A DNA stretch of 64,000 nt from positions 1 through 64,000 of the forward strand of contig NZ_BMQA01000009.1 in assembly GCF_014647875.1 (NCBI RefSeq), given 5' to 3'. The translations under genes were made by a program, and so were the position numbers. The notes under the pieces were generated by a model. That model was not told where the DNA came from. It did not search any database and saw only the letters and a list, made by a program, of their open reading frames with translations. The stretch is from Streptomyces brasiliensis. Lineage in GTDB: Bacteria > Actinomycetota > Actinomycetes > Streptomycetales > Streptomycetaceae. Positions 23,000-31,738 of this stretch are shown here, piece after piece (within the stretch, counting starts at the first letter, position 1; every line of letters begins with the position of its first letter).

Positions 23000-23569
23000 A
23001 TGGTCAGGATGAGCGCGGAAGAGCGGCGCGAGAGCGTCATCAGTGCGGCGATCGCCGAGTTCGCACAGAGGGGCTACTACGGCACCTCGACCGAGGTGAT
23101 CGCCAAGCGGGTCGGTGTCTCGCAGCCGTATCTCTTCCGGCTCTTCCCGGGCAAGAAGGCGATCTTCGCAGCGGCTTCGCTGCGCTGCATCGAGGACGTC
23201 CGCCGTGTCTTCGCCGAGGCGGCCGACGGCCTGGAGGGCGAGGAGGCGCTCCACGCCATGGCGCAGGCGTACGTCAGTCTGATCCAGGTGGAGCCGGAGC
23301 GGCTCCGGATGCAGATGCAGACGTACATCGCGGTCGCGGCCGCAGAGGCGGAAGGCGACCACGAGTTCGGCGAGGCCGTACGGGCCGGCTGGATGAAGCT
23401 CTGGGAGACCGTGCATCTGCCGCTGGGGGCGGACGTGAACGAGACGACGACCTTCCTGGCGTACGGCATGCTCGTCAACACCCTCGCGGCCATGGGGTTC
23501 CCGCCGGGGCACCAGGTCTGGCAGGGCATGTATCCGTCCGCCCGCGTCACGGGGCGGCTGGAGAAGTAG
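23000..23569 (+). CDS. TetR-family repressor of adjacent efflux gene
   Basis: A 189-residue TetR/AcrR regulator. The N-terminal helix-turn-helix spans residues about 10-55 (ISAAIAEFAQRGYYGTST, then VGVSQPYLFRLFPGKKAIF); the rest is the helical ligand-binding and dimerisation domain. ATG 23000 was taken because the operator ends just before it; Met4-Ser is an alternative. The same operator half sites recur upstream of the following MFS transporter gene, so it most likely represses itself and the pump until a drug-like ligand binds. Confidence 0.9.
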   Translation: MVRMSAEERRESVISAAIAEFAQRGYYGTSTEVIAKRVGVSQPYLFRLFPGKKAIFAAASLRCIEDVRRVFAEAADGLEGEEALHAMAQAYVSLIQVEPERLRMQMQTYIAVAAAEAEGDHEFGEAVRAGWMKLWETVHLPLGADVNETTTFLAYGMLVNTLAAMGFPPGHQVWQGMYPSARVTGRLEK

Positions 23570-23611
23570 GGGGTCACGGGGAGGCTGCCTGCCGCCTTTC
23601 TGTGCCCGCAG

Positions 23612-23634
23612 AAGTTAGTAATCGATAACTAATC
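23612..23634 (+). promoter_or_regulatory. Second TetR operator, before MFS gene
   Basis: A near-perfect palindrome TTAGTAATCGATAACTAA at 23615-23632 shares the AAGTTAGT/ACTAA half sites with the operator at 22970. The spacer is shorter and centred on ATCGAT. It lies 31 bases before the start of the efflux gene. Confidence 0.75.
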
Positions 23635-23664
23635 ACTGCTCGTGCATCACGCTCTGGGGGAGCG

Positions 23665-25119
23665 ATGTCACAGGAAACCGCACCGACCACAGAACGCCGC
23701 GGGGGAGCCGTCTGGGCCCTCGTCATCACCGGCGTCGCCGGATTCATGGCGGCTCTCGACAACCTCGTCGTCACCACCGCACTGCCGTCCATCCGCGAGG
23801 ACCTCGGCGGAGCGCTGGACGACCTCGAATGGACCGTGAGCGCCTACACGCTCACCTTTGCCGTCCTGCTGATGTTCGGTGCCGCCCTCGGCGACCGCTT
23901 CGGCCGCCGCCGGCTCTTCCTCGCCGGTCTCACCGTCTTCACCGGCGCCTCGGCCGCAGCGGCCATGGCACCCGGCATCGACTCCCTGATCGCCGCCCGC
24001 GCGGTCCAGGGCGTCGGCGCGGCGGTGATGATGCCACTGACGCTCACCCTCCTGACGGCCGCCGTGCCGGTCGCCAAGCGCGGGATGGCGTACGGCATCT
24101 GGGGCGCCGTCAACGGCCTCGCGGTCGCCTCCGGGCCCCTCATCGGCGGCAGCCTCACCGAGCACGTCTCCTGGCACTGGATCTTCTGGCTGAACGTCCC
24201 GCTCGGCCTGGCCGTGCTGCCCCTGGCCCGTCTTCGCCTCGCCGAGTCGTACGGCACCGGCGCGCCGCTCGACGTCCCCGGCACCCTCCTCGCCAGCGGC
24301 GGCCTCTTCGGCATCGTCTACGGCCTGGTGCGCGGACCGGCCGACGGCTGGACCGGCTCCCTCGTGCTGACCGGGCTGATCGCGGGCGGATCCCTGCTCG
24401 TCGGCTTCGTCCTCTACAGCACCCGCGCCAAGAACCCCATGCTCCCCATGCGCCTCTTCCGCTCCCGCGCCTTCTCCGGGATCAACGCGGCCAGCCTGCT
24501 GATGTACCTCGGGATGTTCGGCTCGATCTTCCTGCTCAGCCAGTACATGCAGGGCGTGCTCGGCTACTCGCCCACCGAGGCGGGTCTCAGGATGCTGCCG
24601 TGGACCGGCATGCCGATGCTCGTCGCGCCGATCGCGGGGATCCTCTCCGACCGCATCGGCGGCCGCCCGGTCGTCGCCGCCGGCCTGTTCCTGCAGGCCG
24701 CCGGACTCGCCTACCTGGCCTCCGTCGCCACGGCCGACGTCTCCTACGCCGCCCAGCTGCCCGGCCTGATCGGCAGCGGCATCGGCATGGCCCTGTACTT
24801 CGCCCCGGCGGCCAACCTGGTGATGTCCAGCGTCCGCCCGACGGAGCAGGGCATCGCCTCCGGCGCCAACAACGCCCTGCGCGAGGTCGGCGGCGCGCTC
24901 GGCATCGCGGTCATGGCGTCGATCTTCTCGGCACAGGGCGGGTACGAGTCCGCGCAGTCCTTCGTCGACGGCCTGCGGCCCGCGCTCGTCACCGGCGCCG
25001 CGGTGGTCGCCCTCGGCGCGCTCGCGACCCTGGCGATCTCGACCCGGCGCCGGGCCGCCACGCTGGTGGCGTCGGGCTCGGTCGAGCAGGAACCGGTTCT
25101 GGAGGCCGCCGCTCACTGA
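23665..25119 (+). CDS. MFS efflux transporter, DHA2 (EmrB/QacA) type
   Basis: A 484-residue proton-driven exporter with 14 predicted helices. Helix 1 contains the D-motif-like FMAALDNLVVTTALPSI, the 2/3 loop has GDRFGRRRLF, helix 4 has ARAVQGVGAAVMMP, and motif C in helix 5 reads WGAVNGLAVASGPLIGG. These mark the DHA2 drug-exporter family. Control by the TetR gene upstream is indicated by shared operators. The C-terminus ends in a short charged tail, followed by a 21-bp hairpin terminator. Substrate unknown. Confidence 0.92.
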   Translation: MSQETAPTTERRGGAVWALVITGVAGFMAALDNLVVTTALPSIREDLGGALDDLEWTVSAYTLTFAVLLMFGAALGDRFGRRRLFLAGLTVFTGASAAAAMAPGIDSLIAARAVQGVGAAVMMPLTLTLLTAAVPVAKRGMAYGIWGAVNGLAVASGPLIGGSLTEHVSWHWIFWLNVPLGLAVLPLARLRLAESYGTGAPLDVPGTLLASGGLFGIVYGLVRGPADGWTGSLVLTGLIAGGSLLVGFVLYSTRAKNPMLPMRLFRSRAFSGINAASLLMYLGMFGSIFLLSQYMQGVLGYSPTEAGLRMLPWTGMPMLVAPIAGILSDRIGGRPVVAAGLFLQAAGLAYLASVATADVSYAAQLPGLIGSGIGMALYFAPAANLVMSSVRPTEQGIASGANNALREVGGALGIAVMASIFSAQGGYESAQSFVDGLRPALVTGAAVVALGALATLAISTRRRAATLVASGSVEQEPVLEAAAH

Positions 25120-25144
25120 GCACCACCGGCTCCTCGAGCAATGG

Positions 25145-25193
25145 CACGCGCGCGTACGGCCCCGCTCTCCCGGCGGGGCCGTACGCGCGCGTG
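25145..25193 (+). terminator. Strong hairpin terminator between MFS gene and murB
   Basis: A perfect 21-bp stem starting CACGCGCGCGTACGG at 25145 pairs with its complement ending at 25193 across a 7-base loop. It isolates murB from the efflux operon. Confidence 0.85.
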
Positions 25194-25340
25194 GGCCGTG
25201 TCTCCGCCGGGGCCCCGCGGCAGCCGCACGCACGCGTGCACATGAGGGGGCCCGCGGCCCCACCGCTGCCGGGCCCGTGTTTCCACAGGACCCGCGCCGC
25301 CCCGCCGGCGGTGTCCGTGGTGTCTCGTAGTCTTGGGCGC

Positions 25341-26396
25341 GTGCTGGAACTCCACGACGCTCCCCTCGCCCCGCTGACCACCTTCCGGCTGGGCGGTCCC
25401 GCGACCCGGCTGGTCACCGCCGCCACCGACGCCGAGGTGATCGCCGCCGTCCGCGAGGCCGACGACAGCGGTACGCCGCTGCTGGTCATCGGCGGCGGAT
25501 CGAACCTCGTCATCGGGGACAAGGGCTTCGACGGCACAGCCCTGCGCATCGCCACGCGCGGGTTCGAGCTGGACGGCACCCGGCTCGAGCTGGCCGCCGG
25601 CGAGGTGTGGACCGACATCGTCGCGCGCACGGTGGAGGCCGGACTCGCGGGCATCGAGTGCCTCGCCGGCATCCCGGGCTCCGCGGGCGCGACACCGATC
25701 CAGAACGTCGGGGCCTACGGCCAGGAGGTCTCCGCCACCATCACCGAGGTCGTCGCCTACGACCGCACCGCGCGCGACACCGTCATGCTGACGAACGCCG
25801 AGTGCGCGTTCTCGTACCGCCACAGCCGCTTCAAGGCCGACCCGCAGCGCTACGTCGTCCTGCGCGTCCGCTTCGAGCTGGAGGACGCGGGCGGGCTGTC
25901 GGCGCCGGTGAAGTACGCCGAGGCCGCCCGCGCGCTGGGCGTCGAGCCGGGCGACCGGGTGCCGCTCGCCGCCGCCCGTGAGGCCGTCCTGAAGCTGCGG
26001 GGCGGGAAGGGCATGGTGCTGGACCCCGAGGACCACGACACCTGGTCGGCCGGGTCGTTCTTCACCAACCCGATCCTCACGCACGAGGAGTTCGCCGCCT
26101 TCCACGCGCGCGTGCGCGAGCGCCTGGGCGACGGGGTGGAACCGCCCGCCTATCCCGCGGGCGACGGGCACACCAAGACCTCGGCGGCCTGGCTGATCGA
26201 CAAGGCGGGCTTCACCAAGGGGTACGGCGCCGGTCCCGCCCGTATCTCCACCAAGCACACCCTCGCCCTCACCAACCGCGGCCGGGCCACGACCGAGGAC
26301 CTGCTCGCGCTGGCCCGCGAGGTCGTCGCCGGTGTCCGTGAGGCCTTCGGGATCACCCTGGTCAACGAGCCCGTGACGGTTGGCGTCAGCCTCTAG
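25341..26396 (+). CDS. murB: UDP-N-acetylenolpyruvoylglucosamine reductase
   Basis: A 351-residue FAD-dependent enzyme that reduces UDP-GlcNAc-enolpyruvate to UDP-MurNAc with NADPH, the second committed step of peptidoglycan synthesis. FAD-binding motifs are TTFRLGGPA, VIGGGSNLVIG and PGSAGATPIQNVGAYG. The catalytic part shows SYRHSRFK, AGSFFTNPIL (proton-donor Ser) and KTSAAWLIDKAGF. GTG 25341 starts VLELHDAPLAP, matching the family's N-terminus; the frame is open much further upstream but that part overlaps the MFS gene. Single copy next to conserved genes supports the call. Confidence 0.96.
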   Translation: MLELHDAPLAPLTTFRLGGPATRLVTAATDAEVIAAVREADDSGTPLLVIGGGSNLVIGDKGFDGTALRIATRGFELDGTRLELAAGEVWTDIVARTVEAGLAGIECLAGIPGSAGATPIQNVGAYGQEVSATITEVVAYDRTARDTVMLTNAECAFSYRHSRFKADPQRYVVLRVRFELEDAGGLSAPVKYAEAARALGVEPGDRVPLAAAREAVLKLRGGKGMVLDPEDHDTWSAGSFFTNPILTHEEFAAFHARVRERLGDGVEPPAYPAGDGHTKTSAAWLIDKAGFTKGYGAGPARISTKHTLALTNRGRATTEDLLALAREVVAGVREAFGITLVNEPVTVGVSL

Positions 26397-26466
26397 GAGG
26401 CCCGGCTTCCGCATACGCCGGCCACCAGGAGCGCGAGCCCGAGGGAACCCCCGGAAACGCGACCCC

Positions 26467-27099
26467 CTAGTACGCCACCCCCACCCCCCGGCCGACCGTC
26501 CCCCGATCGTCGATCATCGCCAGCATCGCGTGGGCCACGTCCGCGCGGGCGATGAAACGGCCCTTGGGCGGAAAGCCCTCGACGACCGTGCGGTACCTGC
26601 CGGTGACGGGCTTGTCCTGCAGGCGCGGCGGCCGTACGGACGTCCAGTCCGTGCCGCTGCGCGCCAGCTCGGCCTCCATCTCCCGCAGGTCCGCGTACAC
26701 GTCCTTGAGCAGCGCCGAGACGACACCCCGCGCGGTGCGGTCGAGGAAGCCGTCGTTCTCCGGCTCGGGGCCGACCGGACCGGCGCTCACCACGAGCAGC
26801 CGCCGTACACCCTCCGCCTCCATGGCCGCCAGGACCGTACGGGTCAGCCGGGCCGCGACACCCGCGTCCTTGCGGCTGCGCGCCCCCAGCCCGGACAGCA
26901 CCGCGTCCCGGCCCGCGACGGCGGGGCGGACGGCCGCCGGGTCGGTCAGGTCGGCGCGGAAGACCTCCAGGCCGGTGCCGGTCACGGTCAGCCGGGCCGG
27001 GTCCCGGACGACCGCCGTGACCCTGTGGCCCGCGGCGAGCCCCTGCCGGACGATCTCCTGGCCGATGCCGCCGGTGGCGCCGAAGACGGTGAGGTGCAT
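26467..27099 (-). CDS. NAD(P)-binding oxidoreductase (NmrA-like)
   Basis: A 210-residue Rossmann-fold protein opening LTVFGATGGIGQEIVRQGL, the NAD(P)-binding GxxGxxG motif. Mid-protein segments AVLSGLGARS and RRLLVVSAGPVG, and DWTSVRPPRLQD, fit the NAD(P)H-binding family. ATG 27097-27099 was chosen as it begins exactly at the dinucleotide fold and lies just downstream of operator-like repeats shared with the divergent TetR gene. It is probably a redox or quinone-reductase-like enzyme; substrate unknown. Confidence 0.87.
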   Translation of the reverse strand: MHLTVFGATGGIGQEIVRQGLAAGHRVTAVVRDPARLTVTGTGLEVFRADLTDPAAVRPAVAGRDAVLSGLGARSRKDAGVAARLTRTVLAAMEAEGVRRLLVVSAGPVGPEPENDGFLDRTARGVVSALLKDVYADLREMEAELARSGTDWTSVRPPRLQDKPVTGRYRTVVEGFPPKGRFIARADVAHAMLAMIDDRGTVGRGVGVAY

Positions 27100-27123
27100 G
27101 GCGTACTCCCGAGCTCCCATGGG

Positions 27124-27182
27124 TGGGTGAGCGTTCACTCACCCCTCTGGCTCCCAGAGTGGGTAAGCACTCACCCACTCGT
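27124..27182. promoter_or_regulatory. Double TetR operator in divergent promoter region
   Basis: Two inverted repeats lie between the divergent oxidoreductase and TetR genes. The first is GGGTGAGCGTTCACTCACCC at 27125-27144; the second is GAGTGGGT-N8-ACCCACTC at 27157-27180. Both contain GGGTRAGC-type half sites with matching CTCACCC. They should bind the TetR protein encoded at 27203 and control both genes. Confidence 0.8.
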
Positions 27183-27202
27183 CAAGCCCGGTCGGGGCAG
27201 CC

Positions 27203-27838
27203 ATGAAATCCTTGGACGCCATGGAGCAGAAACCGGCCCGTGTCCGCATCCTCGACGCCGCCCACGAGCTGATGCTCACCATCGGCCTCGCCCGCGCCAC
27301 CACCAAGGAGATCGCCAAGGCGGCCGGCTGCTCCGAGGCCGCGCTCTACAAGTACTTCCCGAGCAAGGAGGAACTGTTCGTCCGGGTGCTCGCCGAGCGG
27401 CTGCCCCGTCTGACCCCCCTGCTCAGCAGCCTCGCGGCCGAACCCGGGCAGGGCACGCTGGAGGACAACCTCACCGAGATCGCCCGCCAGGCCGCCCTGT
27501 TCTACGAGCAGAGTTTCCCGATCGGGGCCTCCCTGTACGCCGAGACCCAGCTGAAGCGGCGTCACGACGAGGCGATGCGGCAGATGGGCTCGGGACCGCA
27601 CATGCCGATCCGGGGCCTGGACGCCTACCTCCGCGCCGAGCAGAAGGCCGGCCGTGTCCGCCCAGATGCCGACACCTTCGCCGCCGCCTCCCTCCTGCTC
27701 GGCGCCTGCGCCCAGCGCGCGTTCGCCTACGATGCAGCGGACACCGGGCAGCGCCCCCCGGTCGACGACTTCGCCCGCCGTATCGCCCGGACCCTGCTGG
27801 GCGGAATCTCCGTTGCCGCGGACCACGCCACACCGTGA
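27203..27838 (+). CDS. TetR-family transcriptional regulator
   Basis: A 211-residue TetR regulator. The DNA-binding domain covers about residues 12-58 (RILDAAHELMLTIGLARA, KAAGCSEAALYKYFPSKEEL). The remaining helical domain is of the type annotated TetR C-terminal in actinomycetes. ATG 27203 encodes MKSLDAMEQ; Met7 is an alternative. It is divergent from an NAD(P)-binding oxidoreductase across two palindromes, a classic autoregulated pair. The inducer is unknown. Confidence 0.9.
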   Translation: MKSLDAMEQKPARVRILDAAHELMLTIGLARATTKEIAKAAGCSEAALYKYFPSKEELFVRVLAERLPRLTPLLSSLAAEPGQGTLEDNLTEIARQAALFYEQSFPIGASLYAETQLKRRHDEAMRQMGSGPHMPIRGLDAYLRAEQKAGRVRPDADTFAAASLLLGACAQRAFAYDAADTGQRPPVDDFARRIARTLLGGISVAADHATP

Positions 27839-27862
27839 CCCTGAGCGCATGAGGCGTCCCGC

Positions 27863-28624
27863 ATGCGCCTGAGACTGCGCGAGTTCAGGCCCAGGACCGG
27901 TCCCCACGAGCACCGCGTCGTCCAGCCGTGGCAGCCGCTGCGCCACACCTCACTGCGCTCCCCGGAACCCATCGGCCTGCTCTTCGGCGACCACGACGGG
28001 CTGAACCGGCTCGCGGGCCTGTTCTCGTTCGCCGCCTACTCACGGCACACGATCGTCCACGTGCCGCTGCGCGACGGCGTCCCGCCGGACGAAGGCACCG
28101 GCGAACTGGTCGATCTCGTCCTGGCCCACCGCTCCTACGGCCTGCGCCCCAGCAAGTGGCCCGCGCTGCGCCGCACGCTCGGCGGCCCGGGTACCCCGCT
28201 CACCGTCCGCACCGACGAGGCCCGCACCGCGCGGGACGCGGCGGCCTGGCGCGAGCGCGGGCCGCGCTCGGACCGCCGGGACGACCTGCGGCACACGACG
28301 CACGCCCGCACGCTGGTCCTCCTGGGGGGCCGGGAGGTCTTCGCTGAGGCCGCGATGTCCTTCGCGTACGCGGCGGGCTGGGGGCCGCGCCAGAAGCGGG
28401 TCGCCGAGGGACGCCTGGCGTACATGACAGGCCTTCCGCTGGCCGACGCGCCCGGCGGCGGACACCCTGTCGAGGTGCTGGTCTGCTTCAAGCCGTATCC
28501 GCCCTACGCGCACTTCAGGCGGCCGGGCGAACGGGCCGGTCTCAGACCACCGGGTGAACGAGCCAGTCGTCGACGCCGGCCAGCAGTTCCGCCCGTACGT
28601 CCTCCGGCGCCGCCGACCCCCTGA
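27863..28624 (+). CDS. Hypothetical protein conserved near add
   Basis: A 253-residue basic, Arg-rich protein without signal or membrane segments. I recognise no domain. It has folded-protein character up to about residue 220 (EPIGLLFGDHDGLNRLAGLF, FAEAAMSFAYAAGWGPRQKR, HPVEVLVCFKPYPPYAHF). The last 30 residues are low-complexity Pro/Arg and overlap the convergent adenosine deaminase gene by 83 bp. The position between a TetR gene and add is, from memory, the same in other streptomycetes. No function is assigned. Confidence 0.65.
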   Translation: MRLRLREFRPRTGPHEHRVVQPWQPLRHTSLRSPEPIGLLFGDHDGLNRLAGLFSFAAYSRHTIVHVPLRDGVPPDEGTGELVDLVLAHRSYGLRPSKWPALRRTLGGPGTPLTVRTDEARTARDAAAWRERGPRSDRRDDLRHTTHARTLVLLGGREVFAEAAMSFAYAAGWGPRQKRVAEGRLAYMTGLPLADAPGGGHPVEVLVCFKPYPPYAHFRRPGERAGLRPPGERASRRRRPAVPPVRPPAPPTP

Positions 28625-29582
28625 CCGACTGCCGGGCCAGCTCGGCCAGCTCCGCGTCCGTGAAGTCGTGGTGGCGGCGGGCGAGTTCGTACTGCGCGGC
28701 CAGCCGGGAGCCGAACAGGAGCGGGTCGTCGGCGCCGAGGGCCATCGGGACACCCGCCTCGAACAGAGTCCGCAGCGGCACGTCCTCCGGCTTCTCGTAC
28801 ACGCCCAGCGCCACGTTCGACGCCGGGCACACCTCGCACGTCACGCCCCGGTCCGCCAGCCGCTTCAGCAGCCGCGGGTCCTCGGCCGCGCGCACCCCGT
28901 GCCCGATCCGCGAGGCGTGCAGGTCGTCCAGGCAGTCGCGCACCGACGCCGGACCGGTCAGCTCGCCGCCGTGCGGGGCCGCGAGCAGGCCGCCGTCCCG
29001 GGCGATGGCGAACGCCCGGTCGAAGTCCCGCGCCATGCCGCGGCGTTCGTCGTTGGACAGCCCGAAGCCGACCACACCCCGGTCCGCGTACCGCACCGCG
29101 AGGCGGGCCAGCGTGCGGGCGTCCAGCGGGTGCTTCATGCGGTTGGCCGCCACCAGGACCCGCATCCCGAGCCCGGTGTCCCGCGAGGCCGTCTCCACCG
29201 CGTCCAGGATGATCTCGAGGGCCGGGATGAGCCCGCCCAGCCTGGACGCGTACGAAGTCGGGTCCACCTGGATCTCCAGCCAGCGCGATCCGTCCCGCAG
29301 ATCCTCCTCCGCGGCCTCCCTGACCAGCCGCTGGATGTCCTCCGGGGCCCGGAGGCAGGAGCGCGCCGCGTCGTACAGCCGCTGGAAGCGGAACCAGCCC
29401 CGCTCGTCCGTGGCCCGCAGCTTCGGAGGCTCCCCGCTGGTCAGCGCGTCCGTCAGGACCTCGGGCAGACGCACGCCGTACTTGTCGGCCAGCTCCAGCA
29501 GGGTGGTGGGTCGCATCGACCCGGTGAAGTGCAGGTGGAGATGGGCTTTCGGCAGCTCAGAGACATCACGTACACGCTCCAT
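28542..29582 (-). CDS. add: Adenosine deaminase
   Basis: A 346-residue zinc hydrolase that converts adenosine to inosine in purine salvage. The signatures are PKAHLHLHFTGS (zinc HxH), VVGFGLSNDERR, the APHGGELT active-site His/Glu, RIGHGVRAAED and ALGADDPLLFG (zinc and catalytic Asp). The start at 29580-29582 gives MERVRDVSELPKAHLHLHF, the usual family N-terminus; an upstream in-frame Met would add 23 unusual residues. Single gene, converging on the hypothetical gene downstream. Confidence 0.95.
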   Translation of the reverse strand: MERVRDVSELPKAHLHLHFTGSMRPTTLLELADKYGVRLPEVLTDALTSGEPPKLRATDERGWFRFQRLYDAARSCLRAPEDIQRLVREAAEEDLRDGSRWLEIQVDPTSYASRLGGLIPALEIILDAVETASRDTGLGMRVLVAANRMKHPLDARTLARLAVRYADRGVVGFGLSNDERRGMARDFDRAFAIARDGGLLAAPHGGELTGPASVRDCLDDLHASRIGHGVRAAEDPRLLKRLADRGVTCEVCPASNVALGVYEKPEDVPLRTLFEAGVPMALGADDPLLFGSRLAAQYELARRHHDFTDAELAELARQSVRGSAAPEDVRAELLAGVDDWLVHPVV

Positions 29583-29706
29583 CCCAGGATCCTGCCGCAC
29601 GTCCCCGCCGACCCGGAAGCGGATTCCCCGAACGTGGTCTTGCTCGCACAAAGGGACGGGGTCACCTACGCCAATCCGTAGGTGACCCCCGTGCCGGAGG
29701 CGGACG

Positions 29707-30933
29707 TCAGTCCCGCGCCTCCGCGAGCAGCTTCTGGATCCGGCTCACGCCCTCGACGAGGTCCTCGTCACCGAGCGCGTACGACAGCCGCAGATAGCCC
29801 GGGGTGCCGAAGGCCTCGCCCGGGACGACCGCGACCTCGGCCTCCTCCAGGATCAGCGCGGCCAGCTCGACCGAGTTCTGCGGGCGCTTGCCGCGGATCT
29901 CCTTGCCGAGCAGTGCCTTCACCGACGGGTACGCGTAGAACGCGCCCTCGGGCTCCGGGCAGATCACGCCGTCGATCTCGTTGAGCATCCGCACGATCGT
30001 CCGGCGGCGCCGGTCGAAGGCCTCGCGCATCTTCGCGACCGCGTCCAGGTCGCCGGAGACGGCGGCCAGGGCGGCGACCTGGGCGACGTTCGAGACGTTC
30101 GACGTGGCGTGCGACTGGAGGTTCGTCGCGGCCTTGACGACGTCCTTCGGGCCGATGAGCCAGCCCACACGCCAGCCGGTCATGGCGTACGTCTTCGCCA
30201 CACCGTTGACCACGATGCACTTGTCGCGCAGCGCGGGCAGGAGCGCCGGCAGCGAGGTGAACTTCGCGTCGCCGTAGACGAGGTGCTCGTAGATCTCGTC
30301 CGTCAGGACCCACAGGCCGTGCTCGACGGCCCAGCGGCCGATCGCCTCGGCCTCCTGCTCGGAGTAGACGGCGCCGGTCGGGTTCGAGGGGGAGACGAAC
30401 AGCACGACCTTCGTCTTCTCCGTGCGCGCGGCCTCCAGCTGCTCCACGCTCACCCGGTAGCCGGTGGTCTCGTCGGCGACGACCGCCACCGGGACACCGC
30501 CGGCCAGCCGGATCGACTCCGGGTACGTCGTCCAGTACGGCGCCGGGACGATCACCTCGTCGCCCGGGTCCAGGATCGCGGCGAAGGCCTCGTAGATGGC
30601 CTGCTTGCCGCCGTTGGTGACCAGGACCTGCGACGCGTCGACCTCGTAGCCCGAGTCGCGCAGCGTCTTCGCGGCGATCGCGGCCTTCAGCTCCGGCAGA
30701 CCGCCGGCCGGCGTGTAGCGGTGGTACTTCGGGTTCTTGCAGGCCTCGATCGCGGCTTCGACGATGTAGTCCGGGGTCGGGAAGTCGGGCTCACCGGCGC
30801 CGAAGCCGATCACCGGACGCCCGGCGGCCTTGAGGGCCTTGGCCTTGGCGTCCACGGCGAGGGTGGCGGACTCGGAGATCGCGCCGACTCGGGCGGAGAC
30901 CCGGCGCTCGGTGGGAGGGGTTGCAGCGCTCAT
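29707..30933 (-). CDS. aspC: Pyridoxal-phosphate aminotransferase (aspartate type)
   Basis: A 408-residue class I aminotransferase of the bacterial aspartate aminotransferase subgroup Ib. Segments visible are [40 protein letters not shown], the PLP-lysine region [17 protein letters not shown], and the C-terminal [11 protein letters not shown] with the substrate-binding Arg. It exchanges amino groups between aspartate and 2-oxoglutarate and may also act on prephenate in this subgroup. It lies upstream of tRNA-Trp/secE on the opposite strand, its conserved streptomycete position. Confidence 0.92.
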   Translation of the reverse strand: MSAATPPTERRVSARVGAISESATLAVDAKAKALKAAGRPVIGFGAGEPDFPTPDYIVEAAIEACKNPKYHRYTPAGGLPELKAAIAAKTLRDSGYEVDASQVLVTNGGKQAIYEAFAAILDPGDEVIVPAPYWTTYPESIRLAGGVPVAVVADETTGYRVSVEQLEAARTEKTKVVLFVSPSNPTGAVYSEQEAEAIGRWAVEHGLWVLTDEIYEHLVYGDAKFTSLPALLPALRDKCIVVNGVAKTYAMTGWRVGWLIGPKDVVKAATNLQSHATSNVSNVAQVAALAAVSGDLDAVAKMREAFDRRRRTIVRMLNEIDGVICPEPEGAFYAYPSVKALLGKEIRGKRPQNSVELAALILEEAEVAVVPGEAFGTPGYLRLSYALGDEDLVEGVSRIQKLLAEARD

Positions 30934-31078
30934 GAGCCCATCGTTTCAGACTGGAAATCTCCCCGGCACGCGGGTTTCACAGACTGAACAGCAATGGGTC
31001 GGTCCGTGAACAAGCGTCCGGAACCGGCCACCGGCCAGGACGATCTTCCCTACGGAGAGCCTGTGCGGGCACTTTCTG

Positions 31079-31108
31079 TTCGACGCCGAGCCGCGGACCA
31101 CGTACACT
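31079..31108 (+). promoter_or_regulatory. Candidate promoter for tRNA-Trp/secE
   Basis: TTCGAC at 31079-31084 and TACACT at 31103-31108, spaced 18 bp, form a fair sigma-70-type promoter in the 259-bp interval between the divergent aminotransferase gene and tRNA-Trp. The rest of the interval shows no supported gene. Confidence 0.4.
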
Positions 31109-31192
31109 CTCACCTCGTTGGCCTCCAGCCGCCGTCTTAGGCCGGTGCACACCGAGCACCCGGTCGGATGCGGTACGTTGGGGTACACACAA

Positions 31193-31265
31193 AGGGTCGT
31201 AGCTCAATTGGTAGAGCACTGGTCTCCAAAACCAGCGGTTGGGGGTTCAAGTCCCTCCGGCCCTG
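31193..31265 (+). tRNA. tRNA-Trp (CCA)
   Basis: A complete 73-nt cloverleaf: acceptor AGGGTCG/CGGCCCT with discriminator G, D arm AGCTCAATTGGTAGAGC, anticodon loop CTCCAAA (anticodon CCA), T arm GGGGG-TTCAAGT-CCCTC. It precedes secE-nusG, the usual actinobacterial order. Confidence 0.96.
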
Positions 31266-31370
31266 CTACACACACCGCCAGGATGTGTGCGCATGTACGT
31301 ACAGCATTGCACTGCCGTGCGGCTCAAACCGGGCGCGGCACGGCCACGACCCGGGATCAGGTGAGGACGC

Positions 31371-31658
31371 ATGACGGACGCCGTGGGCTCCATCGACACG
31401 CCTGATGCGCAGGACGAGGTGGCGGAGTCCAAGAAGAGGACCCGTAAGGGTGGTAAGCGCGCCAAGAAGGGCCCGCTGAAGCGTCTTGCGATCTTCTATC
31501 GCCAGATCATCGCGGAACTCCGCAAGGTCGTCTGGCCGGCTCGCAATCAGCTGACGTCGTACACCACCGTGGTGATCTTCTTCGTCGCCATCATGATCGC
31601 GCTGGTGACCGTGATTGACTATGGGCTCAACCACGCGGCCAAGTACGTCTTCGGCTGA
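31371..31658 (+). CDS. secE: Protein translocase subunit SecE
   Basis: A 95-residue essential component of the SecYEG channel. A Lys/Arg-rich cytosolic stretch (residues about 20-40) is followed by the conserved amphipathic segment [21 protein letters not shown] single membrane helix follows ([22 protein letters not shown]), the minimal one-helix SecE. ATG 31371. It is followed by a short hairpin that probably attenuates transcription into nusG. Confidence 0.97.
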   Translation: MTDAVGSIDTPDAQDEVAESKKRTRKGGKRAKKGPLKRLAIFYRQIIAELRKVVWPARNQLTSYTTVVIFFVAIMIALVTVIDYGLNHAAKYVFG

Positions 31659-31670
31659 GCCAAGAGCGAA

Positions 31671-31697
31671 GGGCGCCGTGGTACCGGCGCCCGTTTT
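31671..31697 (+). terminator. Attenuator hairpin between secE and nusG
   Basis: GGGCGCCG (31671-31678) pairs with CGGCGCCC (31685-31692) across a 6-base loop, followed by GTTTTC. A partial terminator within the secE-nusG operon is likely. Confidence 0.65.
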
Positions 31698-31738
31698 CGC
31701 ATGTTCCACCCCTATGTATCCAGGAAGAAGCAGCCATC

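Noticed and set aside
23829-25340. In-frame upstream extension of murB within the MFS gene
   Set aside because: The frame is open by chance; the MurB N-terminus begins at GTG 25341 and the upstream part overlaps the MFS gene and a terminator.
31005-31139. Short plus-strand frame of 44 codons between aspC and tRNA-Trp
   Set aside because: No ribosome site and no coding-like composition; a likely promoter overlaps it.
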